DNA from: an uncultured Granulosicoccaceae bacterium
GTDB taxonomy: Bacteria > Pseudomonadota > Gammaproteobacteria > Granulosicoccales > Granulosicoccaceae
Assembly (NCBI GenBank): GCA_937922945.1
Contig: CAKZUP010000084.1
Span: 1-47,396, forward strand
Length of the DNA: 47,396 nucleotides
Direction of reading: 5' to 3'
Part shown: positions 34,889-43,523 of the stretch, in pieces
Layout: every line of letters starts with the position of its first letter
How positions within the stretch are numbered: position 1 is the stretch's first letter
Position numbers and translations under genes: made by a program
Notes under the pieces: model-generated
Seen by the model: only the letters and a program-made list of their open reading frames with translations
Database searches by the model: none
What the model was told of the DNA's origin: nothing

Positions 34889-36229
34889 ATGTTAAACAAA
34901 ATTAAGATCGATAAGCCGAAGGTGTCTGGCAAACCTTCTCCGCGAGTTGGCGTGATTGGTGGTGGCCCTGGAGGCCTTGCCGCTGCTGCGCGTTTGGCAC
35001 AGGCGGGAATTACTGTTGATGTCTTTGAGGCGGGTGCAGAGCTGGGAGGCCTTGCCAGAAGTATTTCGCTCTGGGGGCGTGAGGTTGAACTCAGCGCCCA
35101 TATATTTCGAAGCAGTGATGACTTTGTGAATAATTTATGGAGCGAATGTGCAGGCGAATTAATGGAAATTTCGTTACGTCGGGGTATCTATGATGGCAAC
35201 CACATTATTCAGTACCCGATGACGCCATACCGCATTCTACGGAATCTTGGCATCGCCGATACCGTGCGAAGTGTTATCGGATTGGGCGTGGGGCGGGTGT
35301 CGAATTATTGGAAGGCTGAACCTGCTAATGCCGAAGAGTGGATGGTTCGCCGATATGGCAGGCCCCTGCACGAACGATTCCTTCGCGACTATGCAGAAAA
35401 ATTATGGGGGGTGCCCTGTAGTCAAATCAATGCAGGTTTCCCGCAATTTCTTTTCCAGTCAGCCGATGATTCTAAAGATGGTGAGCAGAGTTTTCTCTAT
35501 CCGCGATCTGGTAACAGCGCCTTATGGAACAAGCTAGGCGAGCAGCTTGTGTCAAATGGGGTAGGTGTTCATAAAAACACCCGTGTGAGTCAAGTGGACG
35601 TTGTGAGTAATACCGTCACCGGTTTGATGGCAAATGAGACTCAATATAAATTTGATCATGTAATTTCAACTATGCCGTTGGGGCTGTTGGCGCGATTGAC
35701 CCTAGCGCCAAATGCAAAAATCGAAGCATCCGCATCGGTGTTAAAGGCACGCAGCACAGTGCTTGTTTATGTACTGGCCGAATCCGGAAGTCATAGTGAC
35801 TTCAACTGGTTGTCGATTTACCCTGCACACTTTCGTGTGGGCCGTATTACTGACTTTGGCCAGTGGTTGAATGCCGATGATGGACGGACGGTTTATTGTC
35901 TTGAGTATTGGTGTGATCGAGGTGACGAGCTATGGAATCTCAGTGATGATGCTATCACCACTCTTGCAATGTCAGAACTAAACAAAACAGAATTGGTTGG
36001 TGATGTAGCGGCAATTGAAAGCCACATTGAACGTTTGCCCGGTACGCACCCTGTGTTTTCGCTCGAATCTCAAGCCGCTATTGATGCGATTAATGCCGGA
36101 TTGAACGACGTAGAAGGGCTCTCTACTGTGGGGCGCCACGGCTCGCACGGTGTATTGGGTATGGGAGAATCGATGGAAGCCGCTCGACAGCTCGCTGATC
36201 GAATTGTGGCTGATTTATCTAGCGCGTAG
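34889..36229 (+). CDS. FAD/NAD-binding oxidoreductase (protoporphyrinogen-oxidase/UGM-like)
   Basis: 446 residues, soluble. GVIGGGPGGLAAAARLAQAG is the dinucleotide fold (about 21-40), followed by VDVFEAGAELGGLARSI, typical of the amine-oxidase/UDP-galactopyranose-mutase-like group found in glycan loci. The C-terminal GRHGSHGVLGMGESMEAARQLAD is the FAD-closing region. An 84-base gap separates it from the glycosyltransferase on the same strand. It may oxidise or isomerise a glycan precursor; function not established. Confidence 0.8.
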   Translation: MLNKIKIDKPKVSGKPSPRVGVIGGGPGGLAAAARLAQAGITVDVFEAGAELGGLARSISLWGREVELSAHIFRSSDDFVNNLWSECAGELMEISLRRGIYDGNHIIQYPMTPYRILRNLGIADTVRSVIGLGVGRVSNYWKAEPANAEEWMVRRYGRPLHERFLRDYAEKLWGVPCSQINAGFPQFLFQSADDSKDGEQSFLYPRSGNSALWNKLGEQLVSNGVGVHKNTRVSQVDVVSNTVTGLMANETQYKFDHVISTMPLGLLARLTLAPNAKIEASASVLKARSTVLVYVLAESGSHSDFNWLSIYPAHFRVGRITDFGQWLNADDGRTVYCLEYWCDRGDELWNLSDDAITTLAMSELNKTELVGDVAAIESHIERLPGTHPVFSLESQAAIDAINAGLNDVEGLSTVGRHGSHGVLGMGESMEAARQLADRIVADLSSA

Positions 36230-36326
36230 AAAAGTGGCTACTTACTTACTGGGTTGGCTTTGCCTCTATACATACCGAACGCCAATTGTGTCGACAGCTG
36301 CTTCAAGTAACGATAACATTACCTCC

Positions 36327-37058
36327 TCATTCAGAAACGTATTGATTCAACGCTGAATGCCAGATTTGATAACCCACTGGCGTTAGATGAATGCCATCGA
36401 AAGTTAACGATGTTGCCAGACCTTGACTGTCTGATAGATTGCCTAACGACAGAAAACGCACTTGTTCATTAGTGCTGAGTTGCTGCAATTGTTCATTCAA
36501 AGAATGAATTGATTGAATTTTCTCGCGTCCGCATAATGATACGTGACACTGGACTGTTGATTGAATAACAACATCTATATTGTTGTTTTTAAGCGATTGC
36601 ACAATGAGGCGGTAGTTATCAATAATCTTATCTATTGCCATGCCCTTAATGATATCGTTAACACCGAGCATGATGAAGGCCTGTTTCGGTTTAGTGGCAA
36701 GAATAGGGTCTAATCTGAGCAGTACATCGGCTGTGGTGTCTTCGTGTATTCCGCGATTAATCACTTTGCTACCCGGAAATGGACCATCCCATAATCCGAA
36801 TTCAGTATGACTGTCGCCGATAAAAACAATGTCTGTTCTAGTGTCGACTGTATTAAACAGTTGGGCGCGTCTTTCTCGGTGCGTCGTCGACTCAAATGGG
36901 CTTGGGCTAATAGATTGTTTAGCTGAGGCTATGAGTTGGTATGGAAAGACTCTGTTTTTACCAACGATTACACCGTAAGCGAATGCAGCCAGTAGCAGGA
37001 GGAAAAAAAGACAAAACAGTATTGGCAGCCGAAATCTAGCCTTCATTTTTCTTGTCAC
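36327..37058 (-). CDS. SGNH/GDSL hydrolase with N-terminal membrane anchor
   Basis: 243 residues. A hydrophobic segment (about 10-30) should anchor it in the inner membrane with the enzyme outside. SGNH blocks: IVFIGDSHTEFG (catalytic Ser), HEDTTADVLLRL near the Gly block, IMLGVNDII (Asn), and TFDGIHLTPVGYQIW (catalytic Asp and His). It is an esterase, acyltransferase or deacetylase acting on lipids, glycans or other acylated molecules. Either GTG at 37058 or ATG at 37046 may start it. It follows the M24 gene on the same strand after 63 bases and could be the tail of the mutase operon. Confidence 0.85.
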   Translation of the reverse strand: MTRKMKARFRLPILFCLFFLLLLAAFAYGVIVGKNRVFPYQLIASAKQSISPSPFESTTHRERRAQLFNTVDTRTDIVFIGDSHTEFGLWDGPFPGSKVINRGIHEDTTADVLLRLDPILATKPKQAFIMLGVNDIIKGMAIDKIIDNYRLIVQSLKNNNIDVVIQSTVQCHVSLCGREKIQSIHSLNEQLQQLSTNEQVRFLSLGNLSDSQGLATSLTFDGIHLTPVGYQIWHSALNQYVSE

Positions 37059-37121
37059 CGTGTTATGTCGTCACTATTTTCACAAACTGTTAGTGCTGTC
37101 CATGATGTGCAAAGACAGTTG

Positions 37122-38204
37122 TTAGCTGATTATTTGAAGATCGCGTGGCAACTCCGATAACACCTCCGGACCATCGTTTCGTAAAATAACGATATCTTCC
37201 AAACGTAGCCCGAACTGTTTTTGTAGATAAATACCGGGTTCTATCGAAAACACCATGCCTTCTTCGAGTATGGTTTGTGAAGACGATGTAATGTATGGCG
37301 TTTCATGTATTTCTACGCCCATGCCATGACCGGTCCGGTGCATAAAGAATTCTCCATACCCGGCATCAGTGATAACTTTTCGTGCTGCATCATCAACTTC
37401 GTGTGCTTTAACGCCTGGTTTCGCTGCGTGTAGTGCAGCTTGCACTGCAGACTCGACAACCGAGTGAACCTTTGCGTATGCCTCTGGTGGATTGCCCATG
37501 CAAACCATTCGAGTTATATCGCTGGAATAGCCATTCATACCACCGCCGATGTCCATGACAACGATATCGCCATGTTGTAACACAGCCTCGCCAGTATGGT
37601 GATGCGGATATGCACCGTTGCCGCCAGTGCCGATGATATTAAATAAGGGTTGAGCGCCTTGAGATTTAAAGGATTCTCTTACGATATCCGCCACATCGAG
37701 CTCGCTCATCCCAACTTTCATTGTTGACCAGGCGGCTTGCATGGCTGAATCGGCACAGAGTGCATTACGCTTGAGTATGTCGAATTCAGAGGCATCTTTA
37801 CGCATTCTCAATGCGCCAACCGTACTTGCGGTAAATTGCCTGTCGGCATTAGGCAAAGAGTCGAGTATTAAAGCTGCGAAGTCTGCCCGCATGGTTTCGT
37901 CGAGCACAATACTCGTTGCCTGACTTGCACCTGCGGCCACGAGGCACTCAGCTAAGGCTGATTCTGGCCCTTCAGCATCCGACCAGGTATGAAATGGTAG
38001 CTCTGTTTGTTTACGTGCACTTTCTGCTTCGAGTGATGGCATGAGAAAGCCGGCATAGTTTTGCGTTAAACAGAATAGTAGCGGTCGTTCATCGGCATGC
38101 GGGCGAACGCCGATAAGCCAAGCCAGGTGTGCACCAGGCCCAAGTACGCAAAGTTCCACGTTTTCATGTTGCATGGCTTCACGTAATCGATTAAGTCGAT
38201 TCAT
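37122..38204 (-). CDS. M24 metallopeptidase (Xaa-Pro aminopeptidase family)
   Basis: About 360 residues with the five metal ligands intact: D in VVMDIGGG and D in YSSDITRMV, H in HRTGHGMGVEIHE, E in MVFSIEPGIY and E in GLRLEDIVIL. The N-terminal domain (VCVLGPGAHLAWLIG-type) is the creatinase-like cap. It removes N-terminal residues next to proline, or hydrolyses similar small amides. ATG at 38204 is preferred over TTG at 38213. It is 58 bases downstream of the ligase gene on the same strand. Confidence 0.87.
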   Translation of the reverse strand: MNRLNRLREAMQHENVELCVLGPGAHLAWLIGVRPHADERPLLFCLTQNYAGFLMPSLEAESARKQTELPFHTWSDAEGPESALAECLVAAGASQATSIVLDETMRADFAALILDSLPNADRQFTASTVGALRMRKDASEFDILKRNALCADSAMQAAWSTMKVGMSELDVADIVRESFKSQGAQPLFNIIGTGGNGAYPHHHTGEAVLQHGDIVVMDIGGGMNGYSSDITRMVCMGNPPEAYAKVHSVVESAVQAALHAAKPGVKAHEVDDAARKVITDAGYGEFFMHRTGHGMGVEIHETPYITSSSQTILEEGMVFSIEPGIYLQKQFGLRLEDIVILRNDGPEVLSELPRDLQIIS

Positions 38205-38262
38205 GCTGTTCAAGTTCTCTGGTTACTTGTTGGCTGAAAAGGTTAGGGCTCAACAGCGTTTA

Positions 38263-39834
38263 TTATTCTCCTGCTAAACCCCGTTTTAACTCTTCTTTGT
38301 TAATTTTATTCTGATCGCTTTGTACCAATGGGAGCGATTTTCGATAGACGATCCGGCTGGGAATCATATAGGAGGCCAGATGCTTTTTTAGTTCAAACGT
38401 TATTTCTTTTTCTGATAGTTCACTTTCTGCGGAATAAACCATAACGATCTCTTCTTCGATATGCGGGTTATCCATGCCGAATACTGCGCATTGTCGAATT
38501 TGAGGTAAATTTTTCTCAACCACTGATTCCACTTCAAACGGTGAAACTCTGAATCCGCTGGTTTTGATCATATCGTCGCGACGGTCGACGAAGTAAAAAT
38601 AGCCCTCTTCATCCTTGTAAACGTAGTCGCCAGTGGCAACGACTGTTTCATCGGCTAATTGTCCATTTAAATCGACGATGTTTTTCAGAATTTGCACAGA
38701 CTTAAACCGTTCGGCGGTTTCTTTTGGCGCATTCCAGAATCCGCGGTAAATATAACCTCCGCGATGAATCAGTTCACCGACCTCTCTTGGTGCACATTCC
38801 TGACCGTCTTCGTTGATAACATAAAGCTCCACATCAGGGATAGCTTTACCGATGGAGTACGGACGAATCTTAATTTGTGATGGTGCCAGGTAAGTGGAAC
38901 GAAAAGCCTCTGTTAAGCCGTGCATTGAATAAAATTGTGCATTTTTAAATGTTTTAGCACACTCATCAATCATAGTTTCGGTCACGTTTCCACCAGATGA
39001 TGTGATTATTCGGACTTTGTCGAACAGTTCATTGGTGGGTAGAACGTATAAGTCTTCGTCGAACATCTGAGAAATATTGACCGGCATGAGTGGTAGCACG
39101 GTAACGTTGTCGTTTATCAGATGGTTAAAAAAATCACCAGGCAGTATAAATCGATGAAGCGCTAGTGTGGCCTTATTTAGCAACGCGCAAAATATTTGAT
39201 TCAAGCCGTAATCTAAGTTGAAAATGAGTAGTCCAGAAATAACATCCGATTCGTTTAAATCAAGATACTGAGAAACCACTCGAGCTGAATCTATTAAATT
39301 GCGATGCGAAATAACTATGCCTTTCGGTGTACCTGTTAAGCCGAATGAATAGGTAATAACGGCATTATTATGGCCATTGATATCGCAATGAAAGGGTTTG
39401 TTATAGTACTTGAATATTTCTTCGAATGAGGGGATATCTTTGCCCACAGTTTCAATGGAAATAATGTGTCCACTGAAATTAATTTCTTCAATACTCTCCA
39501 GTTTCATTTTGTCTGTGATCACGCATTGTATTTCGCAATCGTCAATGATGTACTGAACCTGCTCCGGTTTAAGTAGTCGGGTGAGCGGAACCAGTATGTA
39601 GTCAGTGGATAGAATGGCCAGAATGGCAATAACTTGCGAAATATCCTTTTTGGTATAAAGGCCGACTCGAGCGTCTTTGGGTAAATCCAGTTCCTGGAGA
39701 TAGAGCCCAACCTGATTCACTCTCGTTAAAAGTTCATTGAAGGTAAGTTTTTGATCTCCATGAGTGAGCGCAATTTTATCGGGGTGCGATAGCGCTGCGT
39801 TTTCAAGCAGATTTCTAATGCAATTTATTGACAT
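38263..39834 (-). CDS. Acyl-/aminoacyl-adenylating ligase in the glutamate mutase operon
   Basis: About 523 residues of the AMP-forming superfamily. LTFNELLTRVNQVG, then a phosphate loop reading YSFGLTGTPKG in place of the common YTSGTTGxPKG, SMHGLTEAFR as the A5 region, VATGDYVYKDEEGYFYFVDRRDDMIKTSGFRVSP as A7/A8, and QNKINKEELKR with the catalytic lysine. ATG at 39834 overlaps the GlmL stop by 10 bases; a TTG at 39864 is less likely. No carrier protein is in the window. Coupling to a glutamate mutase suggests it activates 3-methylaspartate or a derived acid, as in VinN of vicenistatin biosynthesis (inference). Confidence 0.83.
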   Translation of the reverse strand: MSINCIRNLLENAALSHPDKIALTHGDQKLTFNELLTRVNQVGLYLQELDLPKDARVGLYTKKDISQVIAILAILSTDYILVPLTRLLKPEQVQYIIDDCEIQCVITDKMKLESIEEINFSGHIISIETVGKDIPSFEEIFKYYNKPFHCDINGHNNAVITYSFGLTGTPKGIVISHRNLIDSARVVSQYLDLNESDVISGLLIFNLDYGLNQIFCALLNKATLALHRFILPGDFFNHLINDNVTVLPLMPVNISQMFDEDLYVLPTNELFDKVRIITSSGGNVTETMIDECAKTFKNAQFYSMHGLTEAFRSTYLAPSQIKIRPYSIGKAIPDVELYVINEDGQECAPREVGELIHRGGYIYRGFWNAPKETAERFKSVQILKNIVDLNGQLADETVVATGDYVYKDEEGYFYFVDRRDDMIKTSGFRVSPFEVESVVEKNLPQIRQCAVFGMDNPHIEEEIVMVYSAESELSEKEITFELKKHLASYMIPSRIVYRKSLPLVQSDQNKINKEELKRGLAGE

Positions 39835-41054
39835 GTTGCGTGTTGTCTCGCGCCTAGTGTCCAAATGTCGTAATTGATATCAATGACGGTTGCTGGTTTA
39901 TGATCTGAATTGAGCAGTTTGCGATAGAAAAAGGTTACGACTGTTTGGATGTCTTCTTTCTTCAAAACCTTGGTGATTCCACCGGTAAAGACAATGGAGT
40001 TCATGGACAGTAGCTTAAGCGTAACATTGGAGTTTCTGTAATGAGACATTTCGCAAAGCACAAGAAAGATCGCTAGCTGCATTAATATTTTTGTTGCCCT
40101 TTCACTTTGCTCTTCATATATTTTCTCAGTAACCTTCAAGTGCATCAGTAGCTCGTAGGCGTACTCGTTTTTCTCTGCGGTAAATATCAAGGATTGCCTT
40201 GATTTAAAAACACCCAGCTTTTTAAACACGATTCGATCGTGACCATGTTCAGTAACAATATTGTCGGTTACTAAATCTTTTGAGTAATGAACGTCTGTTG
40301 TGGCGCCACCGATATCCAGCAATATAAATGGGTCGGTAATTGAAAATGAAGTTTGAAGTAACGGCAAGGCTTTGTTAACGACAAAGGGTGTAGAGAATAT
40401 CTGGTTTCCTGTTATATCGTATAAATGTTTTATATCTTCTTTGCCTTCGATATCCTGCTGGTACAAATTAGTTAGGTATTCTTTCAATGGCGCCTCTACA
40501 ATGTGTAACCGGTTGTCAATAATGTTTGGTAATACCACAAGCCGATTAACGGATGATTCGAGAATGCTAGCGTCTTTCGCATTTCCAACGTAGACGACAT
40601 TGGAGTAGTTTAATTTGGCTATATAGTCGCTAAGACGATTGTCAAAAACATTGCCGTGCGAGTCGATAGCGCCAACGACAATAACGACATCGATAAGGTC
40701 ACTTGGGATGGAGTAGTCTTCAATGTTCTGGAATACAATAGAGTCGATAATATTGATGCCTGAGTTATAGGCAATGTTGGTTGCGTATTTTAAAGAGTAA
40801 GATTGTGTAAGCCCAATAATCAGGGCGCTTAAGCCGCCATTCGCGGAACTGCAAATACGGATGTCTTTCGCGTCAAAACGCTCAATGGTGTTTCCACATT
40901 TGTGCATCAAATCATCGAGGATGAGTTTATTGAAATCACGGAAATGCTGCTCTATCGAATCGGGTGTACTGACCTTGAAGTAAGTACTGCCAATATCGAT
41001 TAGCAGGTTTTCGTTGTTCTGGCTTTTAGTGTTGGTTTCTGAAGTCGAACTCAC
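39825..41054 (-). CDS. glmL: GlmL/MutL-family glutamate mutase partner (ASKHA fold)
   Basis: 409 residues. ENLLIDIGSTYFKVS is the first ATP-binding phosphate motif and DPFILLDIGGATTDVHYS (about 235-252) the second, as in the actin-like ATPase fold. The family is linked to glutamate mutase, and a reactivase or chaperone role is proposed. It starts with GTG inside GTGA, overlapping the GlmE stop by 4 bases, and its own stop overlaps the ligase start by 10. It is shorter than many MutL proteins, which can exceed 450 residues. Confidence 0.85.
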   Translation of the reverse strand: MSSTSETNTKSQNNENLLIDIGSTYFKVSTPDSIEQHFRDFNKLILDDLMHKCGNTIERFDAKDIRICSSANGGLSALIIGLTQSYSLKYATNIAYNSGINIIDSIVFQNIEDYSIPSDLIDVVIVVGAIDSHGNVFDNRLSDYIAKLNYSNVVYVGNAKDASILESSVNRLVVLPNIIDNRLHIVEAPLKEYLTNLYQQDIEGKEDIKHLYDITGNQIFSTPFVVNKALPLLQTSFSITDPFILLDIGGATTDVHYSKDLVTDNIVTEHGHDRIVFKKLGVFKSRQSLIFTAEKNEYAYELLMHLKVTEKIYEEQSERATKILMQLAIFLVLCEMSHYRNSNVTLKLLSMNSIVFTGGITKVLKKEDIQTVVTFFYRKLLNSDHKPATVIDINYDIWTLGARQHATCQ

Positions 41055-42415
41055 TGCATTATTCCTATGTCGTGAATTATGTCATTAACAATGCTCGTGG
41101 TGTCCTTGTTCAGATCGCAGCATGATTTTTCATATTCAAAGCAATGATCGGGTATGGGGACATTGCCTCTGTCTATAATGCGGATATTTTTGTTGCTGTC
41201 GCGAATAGTAATCATATTATTATGATTAATAATATGAGGTGAGAAAGGTACATCGATAATACCGTTTTTAATCGAGTTGAATACCTTACGCCATAGGGAG
41301 TCTGCAGGGTCGTTAAAAACGGCCTCCATAATCGCGTGCACTTCGGCCGTTAAAATCTCTTCTTCCTGCTCATCGGTAATAGCGGGGAGGCCACCGAGAA
41401 TGTTCAATGTGTACTGCGTGTTGGCAACCGTTTGAGCGTTGGCTTCTTTGGTCGGTATGCCTACCGCTTCTTCTCTTGTTTTGGTGATGATTTTATCAGC
41501 GCCAACCATGGATGCAATAACTGTAGACATATTAATCAGTTGGTCGGCTGAATCCCTGTTTGTTGGAAACGCTCCCATCCATTGATGGTAAACAAGGTGG
41601 ATGTGTGCATCTTCGCAGCCAATTTGTTTAGCGTAGTGATCTGCAAGCGCTCTGGTGACTTTCCCTGTGACAATGTCCTGAATCATCGAGCCCTGCTGGG
41701 AGAAAGAAACAGAGAATGATTTAACCCCTTCTTCCAACGACAGCAACATTTCCAGAAGTTGGATGACTATGGTAATGGCAGGAGGTACAAGCGTTGCAGT
41801 TAGAGGTCCGAAAGATTCTCTGTTTATTGGTTTGTTCAGTGTTGAATAGTCGGCACAGACTCTCTCAACATACTTCCAGTACAGAAAAGCCTTGTCTAAT
41901 GGAAAATTCTTGGAGTAGGGTAGTAAGTATGTAATTGGCCCACCTTCAATTTCAAAAATGCCTGAGGCGATCGCTATTTCGGTTAACAGACGAGCATCTG
42001 GTGTGCCATGACGCAGGCTTACCGGTAGATTAAAATGCGTCATCATTTTACGGGTGGTGCGGTATCCGTGATTAACCAGCGGATACCCGTTTAGCATATC
42101 CATTTCGTTCGCTTCACTTAGACGCAACATTTTCTTTGCAGTCGCATAGTCGTTTAATCGTGTGTTCGAATCAATGGTTAGTGGTAGTACATCGACGTTG
42201 GCTTTGACGAAGAAGTCATAGAGGGCAAATTGCTTTTCATAGGTTGGGAACCCACCACGAGGTTGAACCAGCATTTTGTTTTTTGTTGCAAAATGATGAG
42301 ATATAAACAGTTGCTCATTTGCGTCTTTTACAAAATCTTGTACTTCATCAAAATCGAACGAATCAACATTTTCGTTACCGAGTATGATTTTTCGTTCTTC
42401 TTGTAATTGGCTCAT
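41051..42415 (-). CDS. glmE: Glutamate mutase epsilon subunit (methylaspartate mutase E)
   Basis: The barrel subunit of coenzyme B12-dependent glutamate mutase, which interconverts L-glutamate and (2S,3S)-3-methylaspartate. About 454 residues from ATG at 42415, which overlaps the GlmS stop in ATGA. Compared from memory with Clostridium cochlearium GlmE, the arginine claw is conserved: R53 (QPRGG), R86 (NTRLN) and R135 (LRHGTPDARLL). E157, Y163 and Y167 also match. FGPLTATLVPP, YHQWMGAFP and GIPTKEANA are further signatures. Substrate residues therefore point to glutamate itself. Confidence 0.9.
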   Translation of the reverse strand: MSQLQEERKIILGNENVDSFDFDEVQDFVKDANEQLFISHHFATKNKMLVQPRGGFPTYEKQFALYDFFVKANVDVLPLTIDSNTRLNDYATAKKMLRLSEANEMDMLNGYPLVNHGYRTTRKMMTHFNLPVSLRHGTPDARLLTEIAIASGIFEIEGGPITYLLPYSKNFPLDKAFLYWKYVERVCADYSTLNKPINRESFGPLTATLVPPAITIVIQLLEMLLSLEEGVKSFSVSFSQQGSMIQDIVTGKVTRALADHYAKQIGCEDAHIHLVYHQWMGAFPTNRDSADQLINMSTVIASMVGADKIITKTREEAVGIPTKEANAQTVANTQYTLNILGGLPAITDEQEEEILTAEVHAIMEAVFNDPADSLWRKVFNSIKNGIIDVPFSPHIINHNNMITIRDSNKNIRIIDRGNVPIPDHCFEYEKSCCDLNKDTTSIVNDIIHDIGIMQ

Positions 42416-42825
42416 GAGTGTTTGTTTTCCCGCATGTATTCTTCGAGCATATCCAAACCCGTATTTAAATCGACCTGATGGCAAACCAGATCGAATCCGT
42501 AGTTTTTAAAGCGCGGGACAATATCTTCAGCGTTTCCGCTACCCACTGTTAGGTTTCCACCTATCATCATGGTTAGATTGTCCAGGCTTTTGTATTTGGC
42601 CTTGAGTAATTTCACCTCTCGGCCCCAGCCTTCCGCCTCGCCGTTCAGCGATGAAATGAGCAGAATTTCCGCACCGGTTTCAACTGCTGCGTCGAAGAAT
42701 TCCTCCAGATAGGTGTTGACACCTAAATTGAACACCTCGTAGCCTCTGGCATTGAGTGACAGGTCCATTAAGCGATTGGCAACAACGTGTATGTCATTGC
42801 CTATTACACCCGTTACCACTTTCAT
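42412..42825 (-). CDS. glmS: Glutamate mutase sigma subunit, B12-binding
   Basis: 137-residue cobalamin-binding Rossmann domain. The motif that coordinates B12 is D11-x-H13-x-x-A16 (GNDIHVVANRLMD); the usual glycine is alanine here. S58-x-L60 and IGGN (G89-G90) line the nucleotide-tail pocket as expected. It is the first gene of the operon, preceded by AAGGTG at 8 bases, and its stop overlaps glmE by 4. It is divergent from rraA across 127 bases, in which I see no B12 riboswitch. Confidence 0.88.
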   Translation of the reverse strand: MKVVTGVIGNDIHVVANRLMDLSLNARGYEVFNLGVNTYLEEFFDAAVETGAEILLISSLNGEAEGWGREVKLLKAKYKSLDNLTMMIGGNLTVGSGNAEDIVPRFKNYGFDLVCHQVDLNTGLDMLEEYMRENKHS

Positions 42826-42952
42826 CTTTTATACACCTTATTACCTACGGGGCATTCTACCAAAAGCCCTCTGCATATAGATGCCAAGATGGTACTATCT
42901 TCCGGTTTGGCTCAATTCGATGGGCTCGGACATTTCCCAAGGAGAATGACGC

Positions 42953-43438
42953 ATGACCTTCTTTACCGCAGATTTATGCGATACCTACCCAGACAAGGTG
43001 TCGGTGCTTGGTCCAGGCTTCCAGAACTATGGCGGCTCGGCCGCTTGCGAGGGCGAGGTGGTAACCATTGCATTAGATCGCAATAACAGCGATCTGATCA
43101 CATTATTGCGCGATGAGCCCGGAGAGGGGAAAGTGGCTGTGGTGGATTCAGCCCAAGCGTATTTTGCGATTGTTGGAGAGATGCTGATGAAATATGCTCA
43201 TCAAAATGCCTACGCAGGCATTATTGTGAACGGCTATGTACGCGACACTCAGCAAATAAAAGACATTCCAGTGGCGCTTTATGCGTTGGGCACATGCTCT
43301 CGAAAGTCGATACCGGTGACTCAAGGTACACGAGATGTTCCGTTATCTTTCGCAGGAGTGGAATTTATCCCTGGTGACTATGTATACGCCGATGCTGATG
43401 GCGTTATTGTCGCGGCTCAGCCGCTCCCTGCCAGTTGA
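42953..43438 (+). CDS. rraA: RraA, ribonuclease E activity regulator / RraA-like fold
   Basis: 161 residues, the same length as E. coli RraA and colinear with it: TADLCDTYPDKVSVLGPGFQNYGG at the start, VAVVDSAQAYFAIVGEMLMKYA, GIIVNGYVRD and a PLSFAGVEFIPGDYVYADADGVIV end. RraA binds and inhibits RNase E; relatives are aldolases or lyases for 4-hydroxy-4-methyl-2-oxoglutarate-type acids. AAGGAG lies 8 bases before the ATG. The GYVRD arginine-aspartate pair is also seen in aldolase members, so activity cannot be excluded. Confidence 0.87.
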   Translation: MTFFTADLCDTYPDKVSVLGPGFQNYGGSAACEGEVVTIALDRNNSDLITLLRDEPGEGKVAVVDSAQAYFAIVGEMLMKYAHQNAYAGIIVNGYVRDTQQIKDIPVALYALGTCSRKSIPVTQGTRDVPLSFAGVEFIPGDYVYADADGVIVAAQPLPAS

Positions 43439-43523
43439 ATTTACCTGCCTTCACAATCGCGATTTTAGGGCACGGAGTTGGGCTAAACTAGCAAGCTCGA
43501 AGCAGATTCAATTGTAGGTTCTT

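Noticed and set aside
38263..42825. Complete fermentative methylaspartate pathway
   Set aside because: No 3-methylaspartate ammonia-lyase, mesaconate hydratase or citramalate lyase is in the window.
42826..42952. Cobalamin riboswitch ahead of the glutamate mutase operon
   Set aside because: The 127-base gap is short for the element and shared with rraA, and I see no B12-box-like sequence.
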